Source: Staphylococcus argenteus (GTDB lineage: Bacteria > Bacillota > Bacilli > Staphylococcales > Staphylococcaceae). Taken from it: a stretch of DNA of 64,000 nucleotides. The translations under genes were made by a program, and so were the position numbers. The stretch spans positions 744,001-808,000 of the forward strand of contig NC_016941.1 of assembly GCF_000236925.1 (NCBI RefSeq). Direction: 5' to 3'. Under the pieces are notes generated by a model. It was not told where the DNA came from, searched no databases, and saw only the letters and a program-made list of their open reading frames with translations. Positions 56,883 to 64,000 of this stretch are shown here, in pieces. The stretch's first letter is position 1, and each line of letters begins with the position of its first letter.

Positions 56883-57179
56883 AGATTGCTGAAAAGAAAT
56901 ATGTTGATATAGGGTCAAAATCAGACTAGCTAATTATAAATAAGTAATTAAATTGTTGTTAATATTTAAAATAACAGAAGACAATGTTTCCAATTTTTCA
57001 GTCTTTTTATTAAGCAATGTATTAAAGTATAAATGAATGGTATTAATAGTGACTTGCAAAACATTAATAATAATGAACAATTAATATTTAATTTAGCTTT
57101 TCAATGTAGATTGTTGTCATATTTTTGATATGATAATAGGAGATGTAAGAGAAGGGATAAATATAATTGAGGTGAACCC
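56883..57179. other. Intergenic region upstream of hprK
   Basis: 297 nt, AT-rich, no gene seen. Promoter-like motifs near 57110-57135 (TTGTTG and GATAAT) are weak. GAGGTG precedes the hprK ATG. Confidence 0.35.
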
Positions 57180-58112
57180 ATGTTAACGACAGAAAAACTA
57201 GTTGAAACGTTAAAGTTAGATTTAATCGCTGGTGAAGAAGGTTTGTCAAAGCCAATTAAAAATGCAGATATATCAAGACCAGGCTTAGAAATGGCAGGCT
57301 ATTTTTCACATTATGCTTCAGATAGAATACAATTATTAGGAACTACCGAATTATCATTTTATAATTTATTGCCGGATAAAGACCGAGCAGGACGTATGCG
57401 TAAACTTTGTAGACCGGAAACACCGGCAATTATTGTCACTCGTGGCTTGCAACCACCAGAAGAACTTGTAGAAGCTGCAAAAGAATTAAATACACCTCTT
57501 ATAATTGCTAAAGATGCGACAACAAGTTTAATGAGTCGTTTAACTACGTTTTTAGAGCATGCATTAGCAAAAACAACCTCTTTACACGGCGTTTTAGTTG
57601 ATGTATATGGTGTGGGTGTTTTAATTACTGGTGATTCTGGTATTGGTAAAAGTGAGACTGCATTAGAATTAGTGAAACGTGGTCACAGATTAGTTGCCGA
57701 TGACAATGTAGAGATTCGTCAAATTAATAAAGATGAATTAATCGGAAAACCACCAAAGTTAATCGAACATTTATTAGAAATACGTGGATTAGGTATTATT
57801 AATGTTATGACTTTATTTGGTGCAGGTTCTATTTTAACCGAGAAGCGAATTAGATTAAATATTAATTTGGAAAACTGGAATAAACAAAAGTTATATGATC
57901 GCGTAGGATTGAATGAGGAAACATTAAGCATTCTAGACACTGAAATTACGAAGAAAACAATTCCAGTTAGACCTGGTAGAAACGTAGCAGTTATTATCGA
58001 AGTTGCAGCAATGAATTATCGATTAAATATTATGGGAATTAATACTGCAGAAGAATTTAGCGAACGTTTAAATGAAGAGATTATCAAGAACAGTCATAAG
58101 AGTGAGGAGTAG
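57180..58112 (+). CDS. hprK: HPr kinase/phosphorylase
   Basis: Phosphorylates HPr on Ser46 in response to glycolytic state and removes that phosphate, the switch of carbon catabolite control through CcpA. 310 aa, hexameric. Walker [10 protein letters not shown] at 151-159, and the family signature [19 protein letters not shown] near residue 200-218, with the catalytic His136 in [17 protein letters not shown] site. First gene of a run hprK-lgt-acyltransferase-TPR gene, as in other Firmicutes. Confidence 0.97.
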   Translation: MLTTEKLVETLKLDLIAGEEGLSKPIKNADISRPGLEMAGYFSHYASDRIQLLGTTELSFYNLLPDKDRAGRMRKLCRPETPAIIVTRGLQPPEELVEAAKELNTPLIIAKDATTSLMSRLTTFLEHALAKTTSLHGVLVDVYGVGVLITGDSGIGKSETALELVKRGHRLVADDNVEIRQINKDELIGKPPKLIEHLLEIRGLGIINVMTLFGAGSILTEKRIRLNINLENWNKQKLYDRVGLNEETLSILDTEITKKTIPVRPGRNVAVIIEVAAMNYRLNIMGINTAEEFSERLNEEIIKNSHKSEE

Positions 58113-58117
58113 GTTGA

Positions 58118-58957
58118 ATGAATGTTGTATTTAACTATATAGATCCTGTGGCGTTCAACTTAGGACCACTTAGTGTACGATGGTATGGCATTATTATTGC
58201 TATTGGTATATTACTTGGCTACTTTGTTGCACAAAGAGCGCTTGTTAAAGCAGGATTGCATAAAGATACATTAGTAGATATCATTTTTTACAGTGCTTTA
58301 TTTGGATTTATTGCGGCACGAATATATTTTGTCATTTTCCAATGGCCATATTACGCGGAAAATCCTGGTGAGATTATTAAAATTTGGCATGGAGGTATAG
58401 CAATTCATGGTGGCTTAATCGGTGGCTTTATTGCTGGTGTCATTGTATGTAAAATTAAAAATTTAAATCCTTTCCAAATAGGTGATATTGTTGCACCGAG
58501 CATAATTTTAGCGCAAGGTATTGGACGCTGGGGTAATTTTATGAACCACGAGGCACATGGCGGTCCTGTATCACGTGCATTTTTAGAACAATTGCATTTG
58601 CCTAATTTTATAATTGAAAATATGTATATTAATGGTCAATATTATCATCCAACATTTTTATATGAATCGATTTGGGATGTGGCTGGATTTATCATTTTAG
58701 TTAATATTCGAAAACATTTAAAACTAGGTGAGACATTCTTTTTATATCTAACGTGGTATTCCATTGGAAGATTCTTTATAGAAGGTTTACGAACTGATAG
58801 TTTGATGTTAACTAGTAATATAAGAATTGCGCAAGTTGTATCGATCATTTTAATTTTAGTAAGTATTGGCTTAATTGTGTACCGAAGAATGAAATATAAT
58901 CCGCCTGTTTATAGTAGTGTTGGGCCACTAACATGGCCAACAAAAAAAGTGAAGTAG
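58118..58957 (+). CDS. lgt: Prolipoprotein diacylglyceryl transferase
   Basis: 279 aa integral membrane enzyme that transfers diacylglycerol from phosphatidylglycerol to the lipobox cysteine of lipoproteins (several of them in this window, such as SstD). Motifs: [38 protein letters not shown] and the Lgt signature [17 protein letters not shown]; seven helices. It follows hprK by 5 nt. Confidence 0.97.
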   Translation: MNVVFNYIDPVAFNLGPLSVRWYGIIIAIGILLGYFVAQRALVKAGLHKDTLVDIIFYSALFGFIAARIYFVIFQWPYYAENPGEIIKIWHGGIAIHGGLIGGFIAGVIVCKIKNLNPFQIGDIVAPSIILAQGIGRWGNFMNHEAHGGPVSRAFLEQLHLPNFIIENMYINGQYYHPTFLYESIWDVAGFIILVNIRKHLKLGETFFLYLTWYSIGRFFIEGLRTDSLMLTSNIRIAQVVSIILILVSIGLIVYRRMKYNPPVYSSVGPLTWPTKKVK

Positions 58958-58964
58958 TGATATT

Positions 58965-59444
58965 TTGAGAAAATTCTTGTCTAAAACGTATCATCATGTA
59001 AATCCTTTATGGCATATTTATCGGATTATTAAATTTCCGAAGGTGTTGAAAAATACAATCATCATAGAAATCGCAAAATTCATTCCTAGTATGTCGTTAA
59101 AAAAATATGTATATCAACGTTTTTTAAATATGAATATTGGTAAACAAACTTCAATAGCATATAAAGTAATGGTGGATATATTTTACCCAGAATTAATCAC
59201 AATAGGCAGTAATAGCGTTATTGGATATAATGTCACGATATTAACGCATGAAGCCTTAGTTGATGAGTTTAGATACGGTCCTGTATGTATTGGATCAAAT
59301 ACTTTAATAGGTGCAAATTCAACAATTTTACCTGGAGTGAAGATTGGTAATCACGTTAAAATAGCAGCGGGTACAGTTGTATCAAAGGATGTACCAGATA
59401 ATGTATTTGCATATGGCAACCCTATGTATATAAAAAATGATTAG
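58965..59444 (+). CDS. Left-handed beta-helix acyltransferase (hexapeptide family)
   Basis: 159 aa. Residues from about 70 contain hexapeptide repeats ([16 protein letters not shown], then [20 protein letters not shown] and [17 protein letters not shown]), forming a trimeric LbH acyltransferase; the N-terminal part has positively charged residues. Acceptor unknown, possibly a cell-envelope sugar, suggested only by the neighbouring lgt. The start is TTG 7 nt after the lgt stop; the ribosome site is poor (AGTAGTGA). Confidence 0.82.
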   Translation: MRKFLSKTYHHVNPLWHIYRIIKFPKVLKNTIIIEIAKFIPSMSLKKYVYQRFLNMNIGKQTSIAYKVMVDIFYPELITIGSNSVIGYNVTILTHEALVDEFRYGPVCIGSNTLIGANSTILPGVKIGNHVKIAAGTVVSKDVPDNVFAYGNPMYIKND

Positions 59445-59458
59445 GAGGTGACAATTGC

Positions 59459-60898
59459 ATGGCGCAACGGAACAATAAAGTAATTTCGATGACCTTTGAT
59501 GATGCTTTTTATCGAAAAATGGCTAGTCAAAAATTTAAACAAAGAGAATATAAACGAGCTGCTGAATATTTTGAAAAAGTGTTAGAATTGTCACCTGATG
59601 ATCTGGAAATTCAAATTGATTATGCACAGTGTCTTGTGCAGCTTGGTGTTGCTAAAAAAGCAGAACATTTATTTTACGACAATATTATTTATAATAGGCA
59701 TTTAGAAGATAGCTATTATGAATTGAGTCAGCTTAACATTGAACTTAATGAACCAAACAAGGCATTCTTGTTTGGTATTAATTATGTATTTGTTAGTGAT
59801 GATCAGGAATATAGAGACGAATTAGAGCAAATGTTTGATGTGAAATATGAAAACGAGGAGCAAATTGAGCTAGAAGCCCAATTATTTGCAGTACAAATAT
59901 TGTTTCAATACCTTTTTTCACAAGGTCGTTTGAAGGATGCCAAAAATTATGTTCTACATCAATCACAACAAGTTCAAGACCATCGTGTCGTACGTAATTT
60001 ATTGGCAATGTGTTATTTATATCTTGGTGAATATGACACGGCAAAAGCACTATATGAAGCACTTTTAAATGAAGATAGTACTGATATTTATGCTTTATGT
60101 CATTACACATTGTTGCTTTATAATACTAAAGATAATGAACAATACCAAAAATATCTAAAGATATTAAATAAAGTTGCTCCAATGAATGATGATGAAAGTT
60201 TTAAATTAGGTATTGTATTAAGTTATTTAAAGCAGTATCGCGCATCGCAACAGTTACTGTATCCGTTATATAAAAAGGGTAAATTTTTATCTATACAAAT
60301 GTTTAACGCGTTATCATACAATTATTATTATCTAGGTGATAAAGAAGAAAGTCGTTATTTTTGGGAAAGATTGACGCAAATCTCTAAAGTAGAAGTTGGA
60401 CATGCACCTTGGGTAATTGAACATAGTAAAGAGGTATTTGAACATAAAATTTTGCCAATGCTAGTTAGTGATGACAGCCACTATCGTTTGTACGGGATTT
60501 TCTTATTAAACGAATTAAATGGTCGAGAAATTGTTATGACCGAAAGCATTTGGCAGGTACTGGAAAATCTCAATAACTATGAAAAATTATATTTGACATA
60601 TTTAGTGCAAGGATTAACATTAAATAAATTAGATTTTATACATCGTGGTTTAATCTTACTTTATCGCAATGAGTTATTTACAAATAATAATGATTTGATG
60701 GTTGCATGGATTAATCAAGCTGAGCTGATTATTGCTGAAAAAGTAGATTTAACTGATGTTAAGCCATATATCGGTGCATTTCTATACTTATATTTTAAAA
60801 ATGAACCGCAAAATATAACAAAAAAACAAATCACAACATGGCTAGATATAACACAATATAAACTGAATAAAATGATAGAATTTCTCTTGAGCATATAG
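59459..60898 (+). CDS. TPR-repeat protein (YvcD-like)
   Basis: 479 aa, mostly alpha-helical with tetratricopeptide repeats: FKQREYKRAAEYFEKVLELS at about residue 23, AMCYLYLGEYDTAKALYEAL near 200 and further copies to about 330. No signal peptide or membrane segment. No enzymatic motif. The same position before trxB is occupied by YvcD in Bacillus, and function is unknown there also. AGGAGGTG precedes the ATG by 7 nt. Confidence 0.85.
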   Translation: MAQRNNKVISMTFDDAFYRKMASQKFKQREYKRAAEYFEKVLELSPDDLEIQIDYAQCLVQLGVAKKAEHLFYDNIIYNRHLEDSYYELSQLNIELNEPNKAFLFGINYVFVSDDQEYRDELEQMFDVKYENEEQIELEAQLFAVQILFQYLFSQGRLKDAKNYVLHQSQQVQDHRVVRNLLAMCYLYLGEYDTAKALYEALLNEDSTDIYALCHYTLLLYNTKDNEQYQKYLKILNKVAPMNDDESFKLGIVLSYLKQYRASQQLLYPLYKKGKFLSIQMFNALSYNYYYLGDKEESRYFWERLTQISKVEVGHAPWVIEHSKEVFEHKILPMLVSDDSHYRLYGIFLLNELNGREIVMTESIWQVLENLNNYEKLYLTYLVQGLTLNKLDFIHRGLILLYRNELFTNNNDLMVAWINQAELIIAEKVDLTDVKPYIGAFLYLYFKNEPQNITKKQITTWLDITQYKLNKMIEFLLSI

Positions 60899-60949
60899 AT
60901 TTATGAAAAGTTAGATTTATTATATAATGCGCATAATGATTAATAATGA

Positions 60950-61900
<951 letters not shown>

Positions 61901-62011
61901 AGATTTAATTTAAATGAAAAGTAATATTGTGTTTTAGTTACACAAGTATTTTAGATAATAGTGACGAAGATAGATATTGTTGCTTTATATGAAATAAATT
62001 AAACAACATCG

Positions 62012-62070
62012 AAAACTAGAACTTTGTACGTATTAAATATGCGTTTCAATAAGTTCTAGTTTTTTTCTAT
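62012..62070 (+). terminator. Intrinsic terminator after trxB
   Basis: AAAACTAGAACTT (62012-62024) pairs with AAGTTCTAGTTTT (62051-62063), 13 bp with a 26-nt loop, followed by TTT. Confidence 0.85.
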
Positions 62071-62094
62071 GTTATATTAAAGTTATAACTTAAC

Positions 62095-62120
62095 ATGTGG
62101 ATAAGCTTAACATTCCACAT
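62095..62120 (+). promoter_or_regulatory. Perfect DnaA box within an inverted repeat upstream of rapZ
   Basis: TGTGGATAA (62096-62104) is the exact DnaA box in reverse orientation. It is half of ATGTGGA-N12-TCCACAT (62095-62120). It lies about 145 nt before rapZ, in a gap that otherwise holds the trxB terminator and an AT-rich stretch with no gene. Confidence 0.45.
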
Positions 62121-62246
62121 CTTGTAAATGATGTATATTTTTTAAAATGAATCTATGTATAGTTAAAATAAAAACATATCTTTACTTAAATTTGTCATAG
62201 ACAATTAAAATTAACATCAAGAAATACGTGTTGGCGGTGAATAATT

Positions 62247-63158
62247 ATGGATAACAATGAAAAAGAAAAAAGTAAAAGTGAATTATTAGTTGTAACAGGT
62301 TTATCTGGTGCAGGGAAATCATTAGTTATACAAAGTTTAGAAGATATGGGGTATTTTTGTGTAGATAATTTACCTCCAGTGTTATTACCTAAATTTGTAG
62401 AATTGATGGAACAAGGTAATCCCTCATTAAGAAAAGTAGCAATTGCTATAGATTTAAGAGGTAAGGAATTGTTCAATTCACTTGTTGCAGTAGTAGATAA
62501 AATCAAAAGTGAAAGTGACGTTATTGTCGATGTCATGTTTTTAGAAGCGAATACTGAAAAATTAATTTCGAGATATAAAGAGACGCGTCGTGCACACCCA
62601 TTGATGGAGCAAGGTAAACGATCATTAATCGATGCTATAAATGACGAAAGAGAACATTTATCACAAATTAGAAGTATTGCTAACTTTGTTATAGATACAA
62701 CAAAATTGTCTCCTAAAGAATTAAAAGAACGAATTCGTAGATATTATGAAGATGAAGAATTTGAAACATTTACAATTAATGTTACGAGTTTTGGGTTTAA
62801 ACATGGGATACAAATGGATGCAGATTTAGTATTTGACGTTAGATTTTTACCAAATCCTTATTATGTTGTTGATTTAAGACCATTAACAGGATTAGATGAA
62901 GACGTATATAATTATGTTATGAAATGGAAAGAAACAGATATTTTCTTTGAAAAATTAACTGATTTGTTAGATTTTATGATACCCGGGTATAAAAAAGAAG
63001 GGAAATCTCAGTTAGTAATTGCCATTGGTTGTACGGGTGGACAACACCGTTCAGTAGCATTAGCTGAACGACTTGGTAATTATCTAAATGAAGTATTCGA
63101 ATATAATGTTTATGTGCATCACAGAGACGCACATATTGAAAGTGGCGAGAAAAAATGA
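62247..63158 (+). CDS. rapZ: RapZ/YvcJ family nucleotide-binding protein
   Basis: 303 aa P-loop protein. Walker [11 protein letters not shown] at 16-25, then [17 protein letters not shown]; the C-terminal half includes [20 protein letters not shown] and [17 protein letters not shown] (the RapZ RNA-binding signature region). In Bacillus YvcJ hydrolyses GTP; the related E. coli RapZ controls glmZ RNA. In Firmicutes it forms an operon with yvcK/glmR and whiA. GGCGGTGA precedes the ATG. The stop overlaps the next gene. Confidence 0.94.
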   Translation: MDNNEKEKSKSELLVVTGLSGAGKSLVIQSLEDMGYFCVDNLPPVLLPKFVELMEQGNPSLRKVAIAIDLRGKELFNSLVAVVDKIKSESDVIVDVMFLEANTEKLISRYKETRRAHPLMEQGKRSLIDAINDEREHLSQIRSIANFVIDTTKLSPKELKERIRRYYEDEEFETFTINVTSFGFKHGIQMDADLVFDVRFLPNPYYVVDLRPLTGLDEDVYNYVMKWKETDIFFEKLTDLLDFMIPGYKKEGKSQLVIAIGCTGGQHRSVALAERLGNYLNEVFEYNVYVHHRDAHIESGEKK

Positions 63159-64000
63159 GACAAATTAAAGTTGTACTTATAGGTGGTGGCACTGGCTTAT
63201 CGGTCATGGCTAGGGGATTGAGGGAATTCCCGATTGATATTACAGCAATTGTAACGGTTGCTGATAATGGCGGAAGTACAGGTAAAATTAGGGACGAAAT
63301 GGATATACCAGCACCAGGAGACATCAGAAATGTAATCGCAGCTTTAAGTGATTCTGAGTCCGTACTAAGCCAACTTTTCCAGTATCGTTTTGAAGAAAAT
63401 CAAATTAGTGGGCATTCATTAGGTAATCTTTTAATTGCTGGTATGACAAATATTACGAATGATTTTGGTCATGCAATTAAAGCGTTAAGTAAAATTTTGA
63501 ATATTAAAGGTAGAGTGATACCTTCAACAAATACAAGTGTACAATTAAATGCTGTCATGGAGGATGGCGAAATTGTATATGGTGAAACGAATATTCCAAA
63601 AAAACATAAAAAGATAGAACGTGTATTTTTAGAACCTAGTGACGTGCAACCTATGGAAGAAGCAATCGATGCTTTAAGAGAAGCGGATTTAATCGTTCTA
63701 GGACCAGGTTCATTATATACAAGTGTGATTTCTAACCTATGTGTCAATGGTATCTCAGATGCGTTAATTCATTCTGATGCACCTAAATTATATGTTTCAA
63801 ATGTTATGACGCAACCAGGAGAAACTGATGGTTATAGTGTCAAAGACCATATCGATGCCATTCATAGACAAGCGGGACAATCATTTATTGATTATGTCAT
63901 ATGTAGTACGCAAACATTTAACAAACAAGTGTTAAAAAAATATGATGAAAAACATTCTAAACCAGTAGTAGTGGATACATTAGAACTTGAAAATCAAAAC
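63155..64000 (+). CDS. glmR: Gluconeogenesis factor GlmR/YvcK (partial, C-terminus beyond window)
   Basis: The first 282 codons are visible; the full protein is about 330 aa. It binds UDP-GlcNAc and supports peptidoglycan precursor supply during gluconeogenic growth. [18 protein letters not shown] at 6-23 and [17 protein letters not shown] are the glycine-rich cofactor/ligand loops; [14 protein letters not shown] and [15 protein letters not shown] follow. ATG overlaps the rapZ stop (ATGA), so both are coupled. The stop codon is outside the window, where whiA would be expected. Confidence 0.95.
   Translation, partial: MRQIKVVLIGGGTGLSVMARGLREFPIDITAIVTVADNGGSTGKIRDEMDIPAPGDIRNVIAALSDSESVLSQLFQYRFEENQISGHSLGNLLIAGMTNITNDFGHAIKALSKILNIKGRVIPSTNTSVQLNAVMEDGEIVYGETNIPKKHKKIERVFLEPSDVQPMEEAIDALREADLIVLGPGSLYTSVISNLCVNGISDALIHSDAPKLYVSNVMTQPGETDGYSVKDHIDAIHRQAGQSFIDYVICSTQTFNKQVLKKYDEKHSKPVVVDTLELENQN

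Overview
This 64 kb window is low-GC Firmicute DNA and almost certainly Staphylococcus aureus. Diagnostic content includes a lipoteichoic acid synthase with the ALA signal-peptidase site and E255/T300 residues of S. aureus LtaS, the sstABCD iron-siderophore operon, a GdpS-type GGDEF protein, FakB1, a LysM-CHAP secreted protein, a STAR-type GC-rich repeat and Fur/LexA/NrdR boxes of staphylococcal type. It is contiguous core chromosome. I see no tRNA, rRNA, CRISPR array, prophage or insertion sequence.

Layout. 1-5226: queC (minus strand, cut by the window start) behind a preQ1-I riboswitch, then the divergent pabA-pabB-pabC cluster (p-aminobenzoate for folate), a small membrane protein and a pxpB-pxpC pair. 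5227-15570: ltaS, an ABC-F ATPase, recQ, a two-gene OpuB-type compatible-solute transporter and hisC. 15571-20180: a 5'(3')-deoxyribonucleotidase, a diacylglycerol-kinase-like lipid kinase (minus), a repeat-rich gap and dtpT (minus). 20181-25931: an EamA transporter-queF pair (minus) with a LexA-like box upstream, then nrdI-nrdE-nrdF behind paired NrdR boxes and a long leader. 26228-30081: Fur box and sstABCD. 30150-39159: murB with a CHY zinc-finger gene, a GrpB-family gene, a YkyA-like lipoprotein, a BrxC/YtxJ protein, glycerate kinase, a ThrE pair with pepT, and gdpS. 39477-44409: tagO, a YigZ/IMPACT protein, fakB1, comFA and comFC. 44470-49412: hpf, secA and prfB, which carries the classical +1 frameshift. 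49820-56805: LysM-CHAP protein, HD nucleotidase, csbA, and uvrB-uvrA with a LexA box. 57180-64000: hprK, lgt, an acyltransferase and a TPR protein in one run, then trxB, then rapZ and glmR/yvcK (cut by the window end).

Functional themes. Cell-envelope synthesis is spread through the window (ltaS, tagO, murB, lgt, a CHAP hydrolase, glmR/rapZ). Nucleotide and DNA metabolism is represented by nrdIEF, the deoxynucleotidases, uvrBA and recQ. Queuosine precursor synthesis is split: queC is under a preQ1 riboswitch at one end, while queF sits 20 kb away beside a DMT transporter with no visible riboswitch. Iron (Fur), deoxyribonucleotide (NrdR), SOS (LexA), cell-wall (WalR-like) and preQ1 sensing all leave readable cis-elements.

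Most unusual observations: comFA has no canonical start codon at the position set by its Shine-Dalgarno sequence and zinc finger (ATC instead), right behind a hairpin with a T-run; a LexA-like box lies in front of the EamA-queF pair; the nrd leader holds a 20-bp inverted repeat; perfect palindromes lie upstream of prfB and downstream of uvrA; and several repeat/hairpin clusters occur at 16.5, 17.8-18.3 and 33.6-34.0 kb. I found no convincing new multi-gene system.
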